NCBI GenBank assembly: GCA_022749755.1
Contig: CM040442.1
Location: forward strand, 18,636,457-18,700,456
Reading direction: 5' to 3'
Source of the DNA: Azadirachta indica
Lineage: Eukaryota; Streptophyta; Magnoliopsida; Sapindales; Meliaceae
DNA length: 64,000 nt
Made by a program: the position numbers and the translations under genes. Shown one piece after another: positions 24,571 to 35,769 of this stretch (the first letter of the stretch is position 1; each line of letters starts with the position of its first letter). Under the pieces are notes generated by a model. The model ran no database searches and was not told the DNA's origin. It was given only the letters and a program-made list of their open reading frames with translations.

Positions 24571-24752
24571 ATTTATTGACACGTGGTATGAATGAAAATA
24601 AAAGGTTGAGATTATATTTGAAGAATTTTTATTAATTAACCACTACAATTTATTACGCTGAAAAATAAAAAAATAATTTTAGAATTAATTAGTATAGTTT
24701 TTAAAATATAATCTCAACCTTCTATTTTCATTTATGTCACGTGTCAATGAAT
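24571..24752. mobile_element. MITE carrying a G-box/ABRE in each terminal repeat
   Basis: Terminal inverted repeats of about 48 bp bound a 182-bp element. The left arm reads ttgacacgtggtatgaatga, then aaataaaaggttgagattat; the right arm, reversed, reads ttgacacgtgacataaatga, then aaatagaaggttgagattat. Only about 85 bp lie between the arms, so it is a non-autonomous element. Each arm contains CACGTG, the G-box core bound by bZIP and bHLH factors; the left copy is ACACGTGG, an ABRE-type form. It sits about 0.9 kb upstream of the resistance-gene start codon. The target duplication is unclear. Confidence 0.75.
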
Positions 24753-25181
24753 CATTTGGATCAAAGTTCAAAAAAAATTCCTATGTTATTAATGCTATCT
24801 CATAAAACTCATATAAATTGTTTCCCAATTCGCAAGGAAAAGATAAAATGTTATAAAGGTATGGTATCATTTTTAGTGCAACCATGTAAGCAAGTTTGTG
24901 AAATCTTAACCTTAAAAAAAAAAAAGAAAAGGTTTGCTGTTTAATTTTAATATATGTTGAATGCATTAATTGGACCGTACTCTCATAATCTGCCTTTTCG
25001 ATAATTAAAATCTTTTTTTTTTTCAGGTCTAATTAATTGTATATCTTAATTTGTTAATTAATCCAGCAGATCGTAGACCCACATCTGGATCGCATTTGTT
25101 AAAGCACTTTGATTTGAAGCTGCCCTGGACGATTACTATTCTTTTTCTCAATTTCATATCACAACCAAATAAAAGAATATT

Positions 25182-25250
25182 ATTCTTTTCTCCATTCTTT
25201 TCCTTTCCTCTTTTCTCTTTTTCCTTTTTCCTTTTTCCTTTTTTACATTC
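25182..25250 (+). repeat. CT-rich tract upstream of the resistance gene
   Basis: A nearly pure pyrimidine run on the plus strand made of ctttt/cctttt units, including three tandem cctttttc-type repeats, 410-480 bp before the start codon. Pyrimidine tracts are common in plant promoters and 5' leaders. Whether it is functional cannot be told from sequence. Confidence 0.6.
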
Positions 25251-25600
25251 TTTGCAATCAAACACTCTCTGACTTATTAAACTTACTCTACAGTACTCTT
25301 TGAGTGTATAATACAATTGGCAAGGCATTCACTTTGAGGCTGTACAAATACAATCTAACGGTTTATCGTGCTGCGACTGTTGTATTCACTTTGAGTCTAT
25401 AAACGAAGCATTTAGTATTCATTTGCACGTTGCAATAACTTTTTAAAAATAAATGAAGGGATTATTCATCCCGCTGATTACGCATAAGCTAAGGCTATGC
25501 TGTGCTACTCGTGTGATCTTTCTCTTTCGCGTACAGACGAAGGAATTTTCTATGCAGAACGTGTGTTCAAATCGATTCGCAAAGAAACAACTCCTTTAAG

Positions 25601-25608
25601 TATATTTA
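25601..25608 (+). promoter_or_regulatory. Probable TATA box of the resistance gene
   Basis: tatattta lies 58-65 bp upstream of the start codon. If transcription starts about 30 bp downstream, the 5' leader would be about 35 nt. This assignment uses position and sequence only. An upstream promoter with an intron in the leader is possible. Confidence 0.4.
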
Positions 25609-25665
25609 TTCTTTATTCTTCTCAACACTATTTCTAGTCTTCTGCAAACCTGAGCTTTAACCCAA

Positions 25666-28600
25666 ATGGCAAATGATGCAACCTCATCAACTCCGGCATC
25701 TTTCAGGCTTCGGTGGGACGTGTTTTTAAGTTTCAGAGGTGAAGATACGCGCCACACCATCGTAAAAAGCCTCTACAACGCCCTTTACGAACATGAAATC
25801 AGAGCATTTAGAGACGACGACGGGTTGAACAGGGGAGACGAGATAGCCCCGAGTCTCATTGACGCCATCTACGACTCGGCTGCTTCCATTATCATTTTGT
25901 CGCCTAGGTATGGCAACTCTAGATGGTGCCTTGAAGAACTGGCCAAGATATGTGAGTTGAATAGGCTAATTCTGCCTGTGTTCTACGGAGTTGATCCGGC
26001 GGATGTTAGGCGACAGCAAGGACCTTTTAAAGAAGATTTTGAGCGCCATGAAAATAGGTTTGCAGCAGAACTGGTTTTAAAATGGAGGAATGCTATGGAG
26101 AAAGTTGGTGGTATAGCTGGTTGGGTTTTTAATTTCAGGTAATGCTTGAGTAATCTACTTGTGATGCGAAGCTTTCTAATGCTGTAATTATGAGGTTAGA
26201 AGACGGAAAGCTTGGCATCTGAATTTGTTTGTATGGTATTAAATATATTTGACGGGTGTTTTTTTTTTTTTATTGTGAAGGCACCCATCTTGCTTAGGAT
26301 TAATGGCTCATGAATTGTTTAGTAAGTGACTGAAATTTAAATTTACCTGAAATCTAAATCTAATTGATATACTTATATTTTTTTAATAAAATTATTGAGA
26401 CTTAAGTCAAGGGCCTTAGTTGGAGACTTATTGACTACAATTAAGGAAAACTTCAAGTGAAATGACAAATTTCATGTCATTCCCCCAGCTATCTTTTATC
26501 ATATCATATCATATGGTAGATTAAAACATTAAGGTATCTCTGTTTCTTATCCTATGTCTCGTAATGTGCGTGTTTTTGGTGGCTATCTTTGTTGTCTGTT
26601 AATGTCCTTTCTTCTTCATATATTCCTCTGCTGTTCAGACAATGCAAGCCTATCTGTCATCTAATGTTTTATAAAGACTTGAGATATTTGCGGGATTATC
26701 ATCGCGTTACTGTTACGAGGACAAGAAAGAACAATGTAACACTGCAAATTAAAATGCTTTTTATCTGTGTATCTATGTCTTCGTAGTATGGCAGTGATAC
26801 GTACGGATCTTGTTCAGAGTTCTCCTTATGCCATTTGATATTACCGAATTTTCTTATTGCTTATGCCTAAGGACTTCATGTTAGCTAAAATATATCATAT
26901 CTGTTGGCAGCGACCAAGGGCAACTAGTTCAAGTTTTAGTCAAAAGAGTTTTGGCTGAATTGAGTAATACTCCAATGATGGTGGCTGCTTATACGGTGGG
27001 ACTTGATTCTCGTGTTGAAGAGGTTAATAGGTTGATCTGTATAAAATCTAATGGCGTTCTGGTTTTGGGACTTCATGGCATAGGCGGAGTTGGTAAGACA
27101 ACCCTTGCCAAGGCTGTTTACAATAAAATTGTTGGTCAATTTGAGGCCCGCAGTTTCATTTCAAATGTTAGAGAAATTTCAGGACAACCTGATGGTTTAA
27201 TTTCTCTTCAAAAGAAGTTAATCGATGATCTTTCACCTAATAATAAGGGGCTTACTGCCAATGAGGTTAGTGCTAATATAGAAACAATCAAAGATATTGT
27301 TTTTGAGAGAAAAGTCGTCATTGTTTTAGATGATGTTGATCATGAGAGCCAACTTAATGCACTGTGCGGAGAGAAAGAATGGTTTTCTGAAGGAAGCCGA
27401 ATTGTTCTTACCACAAGAGATACAACTGTCTTAGTTAAAAATCGTGTGAATCAGTTATATGAGGTCCAGAAGTTAGATCCAACTAAAGCACTGCAGCTTT
27501 TCAGTTACCATGCATTCAGAAGAGAAAAACCTATAGACAAGTTCTTGAATCTGTCTGAGCAAATTGTATCACTTACCGGAGGATTGCCTTTGGCTCTGGA
27601 AGTATTTGGTTCATTTTTGTTCGATAAGAGGAGGATCATAGAATGGGAAGATGCCCTTGGAAAGTTGAGAAATAGTCGTCCTGGAAATGTTCAAAATGTG
27701 TTGAAGATAAGTTTTGATGGACTAGATGAACAAGGTAAATGTATATTCCTTGACATTGCATGTCTGTTTGTTGGAATGAACATGAAGAGAGACGAAGCGA
27801 TTGATATATTGAAGGGCTGTGGTTTTAGAGCTGAGATAGCAATCGCTGTCCTCACAGCAAAATCTCTCATAAAGGTTACTGAGGATGACACTTTATGGAT
27901 GCATGATCAGCTTAGAGACATGGGCAGACAAATTGTTCAAGAAGAGAGCCCACAAGATCCTGGAAAGCGTAGTAGATTGTGGGTTCGTGACGAAATATTG
28001 ACAATGTTAAAGCTCCAGAAGGTATTGGATAAAAGTTCCACACCTGTGGACGCACTTTATATGTTCTTGTTCACACTTTTGCGCTTGACAACTTCAAGTT
28101 TCTTGTTAATACAATAATAAATTGAGATTGAGCAAATGGTCTACGTAACTTGCAAAGATACTAGTTCCAGAATAAAAATAATTAGTACAGAGCACTTTCA
28201 GTAATATATTGTTATTCATAGACTCAAAGTAGTTAATCGTTTTTGCTATTTACTTATGCTTTTTAAATAATATCAATGCATTTTGACCATAGGGAACAAG
28301 AAACATACAAGGGATAGTGTTGGACTTCGAAAAGAAAACTGCAAAGGATTCAAGTGCCAGCCCGAGTTTCTGGGATAATTTTTTGAAAAGGCCAAGCATC
28401 ACCTCCGCCACTACATACTTGAAAGGAAGAGATATGGAATGTCTTCAACATAGAACAGCAAATGAGCGAGAAGTGGTGCTTCGTACTAAGCCCTTTAAAT
28501 CAATGGTCAGTCTGAGACTACTTCAAATCAATTATGTAAAATTGGAAGGAGGGTTTAAATTCCTTCCTGCTGACCTGAAGTGGCTGCAGTGGAAAGATTG

Positions 28601-31143
28601 TAGAATGAAAAAACTTCCTTCTGATTTCTTTCCTTCTCAACTTGCTGTTCTTGATCTCTCAGAGAGTGGAATTGAACGCGTGTGGGGCTCATACACTAAC
28701 AAGGTATGCTCTTTACTCATTGTCGTCAACATTTTGGTGGACTGCAAGAATTAGTTTTGCTTGAGCATGGAAATTCATCTTTGTTTGTTCAACTTGTACT
28801 TACTTCTATGCAATTCTTTATGATTGCATCTTTTATCATTGAAGAAAATCTTTTTGTTTGTCAGGTGGCTAAGAACTTGAAGGTCATGAATCTGCGAGGT
28901 TGCTGGAACCTGGCTACTATTCCTGATTTGTCTAAGTATCAAATCCTGGAAAAGCTTGTACTTGAACGCTGCAAAAGGTTGACTATGATTCATGAATCGG
29001 TTGGTAATATTAGTACTCTACTTCACTTGAACTTGAGGGAATGCACAAATCTCGTTGAATTTCCGAGCGATGTCTCAGGACTGAAGCGTCTCGAGAACCT
29101 TATCCTCTCTGGTTGCTCTAAATTAAAGGAATTACCAGATGACATGGGTAGCATGAGATCTTTGAAAGAACTCCTTGTTGATGGAACTGCTATAGAAGAG
29201 CTGCCCAAATCCATATTCCGACTTGAAAAACTTGAGAAGCTAAATCTAAATCGTTGTCAGTTTCTGAAACGACTCCCCGAGTACATAGGAAAGCTGGATG
29301 CTCTGAAAGAACTCTCTCTTAATCATTCTGCAGTAGAAGAACTGCCAGATTCTGTTGGAAATCTGGGAAATCTTGAGATATTAAGTCTAATAGGGTGTCG
29401 ATCAATAACTGCTATTCCTGTTTCTATTGGCAATCTCAAGTCCTTGATAGAATTCTTAATTGATGGAACTGCACTCAAAGGCGTGCCTGCTTCTATTGGT
29501 TCGTTGTCATATTTGAAGTTCTTTTCTGCAGGAAACTGCAAATCACTGACCACATTGCCTGAATCAATTAAAGGATTAGCTTCTGTTGTTGAGCTTCAAT
29601 TAGATGGGACATTGATCAGACAGCTGCCAAATCAGATTGGGGGCTTGAAAATGCTTGACAAGCTTGCGCTGAGAAATTGTACATATCTTGAAAATTTACC
29701 AGAATCAATTGGAAGTCTATTGACTCTTACTAGTCTGAACATGCATAATGTCAATATTACTGAGTTGCCAGAATCCATTGGGATGTTGGAAAATCTTGTC
29801 ATGTTAAGGTTGAACCAATGTAGACAGCTCCAGAAACTTCCGGATGCAATAGGAAAATTGAAATCCTTGGTCCATTTGCTAATGGAGGAAACTGCTGTGT
29901 CAGAGTTACCAGAAAGCTTTGGGATGCTGTCAAGCTTAATGGTATTGAAAATGGCAAAGAGACCACTTTTTAGAATGCCCGAAAACAGTAGACCAACGGA
30001 GACTAGAAATCCAAGTATGCAGGAGAATCCCAAGCTCACAGTACTCCCAACATCTTTCTCCAATCTCTCCTTGCTACAAGAACTGGATGCTCGTGCTTGG
30101 AAAATATGTGGGAAAATTCCCGATGATTTTGAGAAATTGTCTGCTTTAAAAATCTTGAATTTAGGCAACAACAACTTTTGCAGCCTTCCATCAAGCATGG
30201 AGGGTCTCTCCCTCCTTGAAAAGCTTCTTTTGCCCTACTGCCAAGAACTCGAGTCTCTCCCACCTCTTCCATCAAGTTTGGAAGAAGTGAATGTTGCAAA
30301 CTGTTTTGCATTGAAAAATATATATGACATTTCACACTTGCAGAACCTACAGGAGCTGAATCTTACAAACTGTGAGAAAGTGGTGGATATTCCTGGCCTC
30401 GAGTGCTTGAAATCTTTGAAACGGTTGTATCTGAGTAGTTGCAATGGATGTTCTTCAGTGGTAAAGCGAAGACTTTCTAAGGTTCCATCTCTCTCTGTTT
30501 CTCTCTGTGTAATTATGTGCTGCTGTATGGAAACGTTAGGTTCTTCTTTATTCTATAATGCTCCCTATTTTATTAAAATTCCTATAAAGAAGCTTGTCTC
30601 TGTTGAATACTCCATTGACAATCTTTATTGCAGGTTTGTTTGAAAAATTTACGCAATCTAAGTATGCCTGGTAGCAAAATTCCAGATTGGTTTACTCCAG
30701 AGATGATTACATATTCAGCACACAGAAACCGGAAAATCAAAGGTGTGATTATTGGTGTTGTTGTCTCTCTTAACCATCAGGTACCAGATGAATTGAGATA
30801 TCAACTCCCTGCAGTAGTGGACATTCAAGCAGAGATCCTCACACCGACGCAAACTATACACACCACTGCATTGCACTTAATGGGGGTACCAAAGACAAAT
30901 CAGGATCAGGTTCACTTGTGTCGATATCCAGCATTTCGTCCTTTGGTTTCTTTGCTGGAAGATGGCTATAGGATACGGGTGAAAAGACGAGACCAGCCAA
31001 TGGTAAAAGGAGTTGAGCTGAAGAAAAGTGGGATTTATCTGGTTTATGAAAATGATGACGATTTTGGTGGAGATGAGGAATCATTAGATGAAAGCCAACA
31101 AACTGTATCACAAAAACTTGCAACATTTTTCAGCTCTTTTTAA
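25666..31143 (+). CDS. TIR-NBS-LRR disease-resistance protein (TNL), five exons
   Basis: The predicted exons are 25,666-26,138, 26,911-28,021, 28,293-28,703, 28,865-30,481 and 30,634-31,143. All junctions are GT-AG and in frame, giving about 1,373 residues, a normal TNL length. Exon 1 is the TIR domain (residues 17-155) with DVFLSFRGEDTR and SRWCLEEL, whose second Glu (E91) is the conserved NADase residue. Exon 2 is NB-ARC: P-loop GIGGVGKTT at 214-222, kinase-2 VVIVLDDVD near 293-301, GSRIVLTTRD at 319-328, GLPLAL at 382-387 and MHD at 488-490. Exons 3-4 hold about 22 LRRs, many alternating GC...LP and DGTAI.ELP types. Exon 5 is the post-LRR C-JID domain (GSKIPDWF). The start ATG is in good context (cccaaATGGC). 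The protein should act as an intracellular pathogen sensor whose TIR makes nucleotide signals for EDS1. No disabling mutation is seen; the ligand is unknown. Confidence 0.93.
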
Positions 31144-31821
31144 GCAGATGATCTCCAAGTGTAAAGAGGGGAGAGATTCATCAAAAACATATTAAAGGTC
31201 GTTTAATTTTGTTTTCTAATTGTCGCCATAATTATAAGCATTGTTGAGTTTGCATATTTGTCACTATAAACTGAAAATTTTGTTTCGTGCAAATGCACTG
31301 CTACAAGTAGCTTATTCAAGGATCTATTTCCTTACTTGGTGTTCACATGCAAAATTCTTACATTTTCATTATTCCCTAATTCTTTGAAGATGGTATGAGT
31401 TCTTGATATTCGCAGTTATTTTTACACGTTAATCCTATGTCGTCTGGTTGGTCTTCAAAACTAAATCTTGGCCGTTGCAAGTTTGCCAAAACTGAATTAA
31501 AGGAGCTTGTTGTCTGTGGGTAAATGCTGACCTAATTTAGCATTTGAGCATTGCAAATTTTTCCCCAACTCTGGACTCTCATCTTAATACACCTTTTCAA
31601 TACAATGTAAGTGTTTATCTCTAGAGTGCAAGAACATAGACTAGCAATAAACATAACACTTCCAACGAGGAAAATGACTGAAGCGCAAGAGCTCACATAT
31701 TATATTGAATGGTTGGAAATTGAAAATAAAAGTTCAAAATAGCAGTATATTGGTAAAAAGTTCAAGAACTTCTAAATCCTACTATATTAATTTAACAAAA
31801 TAGTAAGAAAACCAACTGGTT
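31144..31821. other. 3' flank of the resistance gene
   Basis: This should contain the 3' UTR of the TNL gene and the gap before the GeBP pseudogene. AT-rich sequence with no further coding signal. I could not assign a polyadenylation site with confidence. Confidence 0.5.
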
Positions 31822-32048
31822 CTAAAGAGTTACTGCATTTCTGGAGAGATGGAATGCATCTAAAATAAACTTGGCTTCAAATTCAACCAACTGAGCCCTC
31901 TTCATTGTAAGTCCAATTCCAGAACTTGAATTTCCTTCCACAGCTTCTTAAACTCAGTCTTTCAGCTTCTCTTGTTTTGCCCAGTACCTCCTCCATTATA
32001 TTTTCTCTGAACCCAGAAAATATTTCATCCAAATCTAAGTGTAAGTGT
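31822..32048 (-). pseudogene. GeBP/DUF573-type gene relic, C-terminal part
   Basis: On the minus strand, frames here read GFRENIMEEVLGKTREAER, then KKLWKEIQVLELDL in a second frame, then KRAQLVEFEAKFILDAF up to a TAG at 31,822-31,824. This resembles the C-terminal leucine-zipper-like helix of plant GeBP (GLABROUS1 enhancer-binding protein) family factors. At least two frame changes are needed, so the gene was broken independently of the insertion. The 5' half lies beyond the retrotransposon at 35,770-36,260. Removing the element and one copy of its target duplication keeps the reading frame across the junction, which is strong evidence that the two halves are one gene. Confidence 0.68.
32045..32048. 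repeat. Target-site duplication, left copy (gtgt)
   Basis: gtgt precedes the left LTR and is repeated directly after the right LTR at 35,770-35,773. Four matching bases are visible; the fifth (a versus a shifted a) is ambiguous. Confidence 0.55.
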
Positions 32049-32826
32049 TGTCACATGGCGCCGATTTGGAAGCGGAACCGCCAAAAGCGCAAGAGCACAA
32101 GAGCGCACTCCTCGCAGAACAAGCGCGCCCAAGTTTCGGACTCACCTACCCTCTCGACGGAGAGCATACACTCGCGGATGAACAGTTTGTTGATGAACAG
32201 TAGCCCGCGAGCAGACATGAAATTTCGGGTGCCGTTTGGGGTGAGCGGAGCAGGACGGGAGCGTGCCCGACTTCCTACCATGGCGATCAAGGCTAAGCAA
32301 GTTAGCGGGCTTTAGAAGCAACCACCTTAAGCATCATTTGAAGCATCATTTGGGCTGGGCAACAAGGCACATATAGGGGGCAAGTTGGACAGCACGTGGC
32401 ATGGTTTAGTAGCTAAGCTTGGTTTCCTTAGAAGTGTGATCCAATAGGCCCAAAATAGAGGAAGTAGTGGTAGGTAGGATATTTCTTATTTTCATGTAAA
32501 TTATCTAAATGTGAATAATCTTGGCCATTGGAAGTGCTTGTGTCAATTGAATCATTGCCATCCATTTATACATATATATTGTATAGTATTGTGTAATGAA
32601 AGAAGACCCATTCTCTTTTCCAATTTGTCTCTCACGTTGGTTCTTCTTCTTCTCCATTTTGCTCCCTATTTGAGCACTAAATTGACATACCTCATGGCCA
32701 TTTCTTGCACCCACCAACATACAAATTAATCTTGGGGTAAATTAAGGCTTACTTGGGTAGTGCAAATCAGCTTGTCTAAATGCCGTACGTAGCCAAAATT
32801 TCTGCTTCAATTTCTAGCACGTGACA
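32049..32826 (+). repeat. Left LTR of the gag-protease element
   Basis: It starts tgtcacatggcgccgattt and ends ttctagcacgtgaca, so the termini are an inverted TGTCAC(R)TG...CACGTGACA pair. A TATA-like tacatatatattgtatagta is at about 32,569. The first 250 bp are GC-rich, unlike the rest of the window. Confidence 0.92.
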
Positions 32827-32828
32827 GT

Positions 32829-32841
32829 TGGTATTAGAGCC
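32829..32841 (+). other. Primer-binding site complementary to initiator-Met tRNA
   Basis: tggtattagagcc begins two bases after the left LTR. It differs from the standard tggtatcagagcc by a single transition. Confidence 0.88.
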
Positions 32842-33088
32842 AATTTGTGTGGGTTTTGTGTGGTAAGCATCTCTGCAACTTGTTCCTCACTGATTTTGGA
32901 AGAATTCACTAGCTAGAAACCCTACGTTGTAGAAACTTTGGCTGTTGTGTTGTGGCTGGAATTTTTGGGTTTATACATGTGGTTTGTTGCTATGATTGTG
33001 AAGTTTTCTGGGTAGTAGTTTGCTAGTTGTTGGTGAATCATTGCAGAATTTGTGTTGTTTGTGGGAAGTTTGGTTGGAAACATAAGTC

Positions 33089-34867
33089 ATGGCAGCTAAG
33101 GATGTAGAAGCTAGTGGTGTTGCAGAGGTAGTGTAGGAAGAATGTTGGCATGTTCAAGGCTCAAGAAGAGGGGGAAAGCAGAGAGCTATGTTCAAAGAGA
33201 TGGTGAGCTCACTTGACGCTAGATTGGCAAGGGTTGAGCTTTCCTTGGATGACATCCATAAGTGTTTGGATACGCTGGATGACAGAACAAGTCAGCGTGA
33301 GGCAGAAATTGATTTTGTCGGTGTCAAGAGTAGACTCCAACATGTTTTTGACACATTCACGGATTCCATGAGGTTGGCCATAGAAGAATTTCGGGAGAGA
33401 ATTAATGTTGAGTCAGGTTTCGTCAAGGCGGAATTAGCGGAGATTAGGCAAGACCTCACATTATGCAAAACCGCCATTGCTTCGGGAATAGGTACCAGCA
33501 GTGTACCGAGAGTTAAGGTTCCAGATCCGCCCAAGTTTAAAGGCAAGCGGGATTCCAAGGAAATTGATACTTTCCTATGTATGATGGAGTGTTACTTCGA
33601 CGCCATCTAAATGCACGAAGATGGGCTCCGAATCAGTATCGCTACTCTCTATTTCGATGGTGATGCGGCGTTATGGTGGAGATGCTGACATACGGAGATG
33701 GAGAGGGGTCTATGCCGGATTGACACTTGGGAGGTTTTCAAGGGTGAATTGAAGAGACAATTCTACCCGAAGAATGTTAAGGAGGCAGCAATAAAGATGC
33801 TCCGAGGATTTAGGCAGCAGGGGTTGATTGCGGAGTATATGCGAGAATATAATTTGCTCATGCTCGAGATCACTGATATGCCGGAGAAGAACTGGTTGCT
33901 GTTTTTCATGGATGGTTTACAACCATGGGCAGAGCAAGAGTTGTGGAGAAAAAATGTCCAAGACCTTGCCTCGGCAATAGCCGCAGCAGAATCCTTGGTC
34001 GAGTATCACCGAGAGTCTCCAAAACGCGATCGAAACCGAAACCCGACTAAGAGTGGTCATGACAAAGGTGGGGGAGTAAAGCCTCACAAGTCAGTACCCC
34101 AATATGAGACGGGGCAGCCACTAAAAGCTCTCGATTAGCGAGATGGCAGTAAGGCGCAGTTTGACAAGCAGCGAGAGCGGAATTAACGGACGTGCTACTT
34201 GTGTGGCGGGGATCATCACATCAAAGAGTGCCCGCAACGGACCTGCCTCAATGCCTTACTGAGTTCGTTTAAGTCAGATGAGGATGCATGGGTTGGAGTA
34301 TTGCACATCCTCAACACAATGAAGGCCAAAGAGGCGTATGAGGCAGAGACGTTGGAGGCCCATTCAGCGAAGAAGCCAAAGCCTAGAAAAGCATTGAAGT
34401 ATGTCGATGTTAGCATCAAAGGGTCAAGCTTCAAAGCATTCATTGACAGCGGCGCTAACCATTGCTTGATTGAGGAAAAATTGGCAAAGCAGTTGGGTTT
34501 AGTGTTGAGTGAGGAGCCGTGATGGATCAAGGTAGTGGATCAGCCTTGCCGGCCAATTTATAGAGTTGCTTACAGAGTTCCGATCAGGGTCGAAACATGG
34601 GAAGGTAGATTGGACTTCACCGTAGTACCGATGAGCGACTTCTAACTTGTGTTGGGTGACGAGTTCATTGACAGGTTGTTGCCCTTCAGGTTCACTAAGG
34701 ATGGGTGTATGGAGTTTATGGATGCCAGGAAGCGACACAAGGTGCCGATTGACAGAGTTCGAGATAGTGGCAGTGTGTTTTCAGCTTTCCAGGTTCTGTG
34801 TAAAGCGGAGACTTGCTCAACTGGAAAGAAGCAAGATAGTACTCCCTCTTCTAGCACCCATGGATAG
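33089..34867 (+). pseudogene. gag-protease pseudogene of the non-autonomous element
   Basis: The reading frame starts ATGGCAGCTAAG and continues through gag in a largely constant frame interrupted by about seven stop codons. Visible parts are a coiled N-terminal region (KEMVSSLDARLARVELSLDD near 33,194), the capsid-like block ELKRQFYPKNVKEAA near 33,750, a zinc knuckle CYLCGGDHHIKECPQ near 34,196 (CX2CX4HX4C, all ligands kept), and a protease with AFIDSGANHCL near 34,440 (active DSG kept). The frame ends after a C-terminal tail at about 34,867. All seven interruptions can be explained by single transitions, and no large deletion is seen inside gag. Gag would form the particle and protease would mature it. 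No polymerase is encoded. Confidence 0.85.
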
Positions 34868-34978
34868 AATTTAGATGCAGCGTGCTCAGTTCGTGCCGGT
34901 TCGCATAGGAGGAAGCGGAACGCAGCAGGCCGAACTCAAGTCCTCGACAGGGAGCTTGACGAGGGCGTCAAGCGTTTC

Positions 34979-34990
34979 AATGGGGGAGAG
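34979..34990 (+). other. Polypurine tract
   Basis: aatgggggagag directly abuts the right LTR and would prime plus-strand DNA synthesis. It is intact in composition, except for one pyrimidine near its start. Confidence 0.8.
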
Positions 34991-35769
34991 TGTCACGTGC
35001 CGCCGATTCAGAAGCGGAACCGCAGAAAGCGCAGGAGCACGAAAGCGCGCTCCTCGCAAAACATGCACGCCCAAGTTCCGGACTTGCCTACCCTCTCGAC
35101 AGAGAGCGTACACTCGTGGATGAACAGTATGCTGATGAAGAGTAGCCCGTGAGCAGACATGAAATTTCGAGAGCCGTTCGGGGGTGAGCAAAGTAGGACG
35201 GGAGCGTGCCCGAGTTCCTACCATGGCGACCGAGGCTAAGCAAGTCAGCGGGCCTTAGAAGCAACCACCTCAAGTATCATTTGAAGCATCATTTGGGCTG
35301 GGCAACAAGGCACATGTAGGGGGCAAGCTGGACAGCACATGGCATGGTTTAGTAGCTAAGCTTGGTTTCCTTAGAAGTGTGATCCAATAGGCCCAAAATA
35401 GAGGAAGTGGTGGTAGGTAGGATATTTCTTATTTTCATATAAATTATCTAAATGTGAATAATCTTGGCCATTGGAAGTGCTTGTATCAATTGAATCATTG
35501 CCATCCATTTATACATATATATTGTATAGTATTGTGTAATGAAAGAAGACCCATTCTCTCTTCCAATTTGTCTCTCACGTTGGTTCTTCTTCTTCTCCAT
35601 TTTGCTTCCCATTTGACCACTAAATTGACATACCTCACGGCCATTTCTTGCACCCACCAACATACAAATTAATCTTGGGGTAAATTAAGGCTTACTTGGG
35701 TAGTGCAAATCAACTTGTCTAAGTGCCGCACGTAGCCGAAATTTCCGCTTCAATTTCCAGCACGTGACA
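34991..35769 (+). repeat. Right LTR of the gag-protease element
   Basis: It starts tgtcacgtgccgccgattc and ends tttccagcacgtgaca. The second half differs from the left LTR at only a few percent of positions by eye. The GC-rich first 250 bp differ more, mostly at CpG-type sites. Confidence 0.92.

Larger units (their letters stand above)
32049..35769 (+). mobile_element. Non-autonomous LTR element with gag and protease only (TR-GAG-like)
   Basis: Two LTRs of 778 and 779 bp enclose only 2.16 kb. Inside are a textbook primer-binding site, a Ty3-type gag with a zinc knuckle, an aspartic protease, and a polypurine tract. Reverse transcriptase, RNase H and integrase are absent. With LTRs more than 90% alike by eye and intact terminal signals, the insertion is fairly young. 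It interrupts the GeBP pseudogene. Mobilisation would have required enzymes from another element. A related gypsy copy with integrase lies at 57,331-61,293 and shares LTR ends and gag N-terminal sequence. Confidence 0.88.

Noticed and set aside
29632..30198. 188-codon minus-strand frame
   Set aside because: Antisense shadow of the LRR exon of the TNL gene.
31926..32315. 129-codon plus-strand frame
   Set aside because: It straddles the junction between the GeBP relic and the left LTR, so it cannot be an old gene.
34875..35224. Frames on both strands at the start of the right LTR
   Set aside because: They come from GC-rich LTR sequence, and the homologous left LTR region differs in frame.
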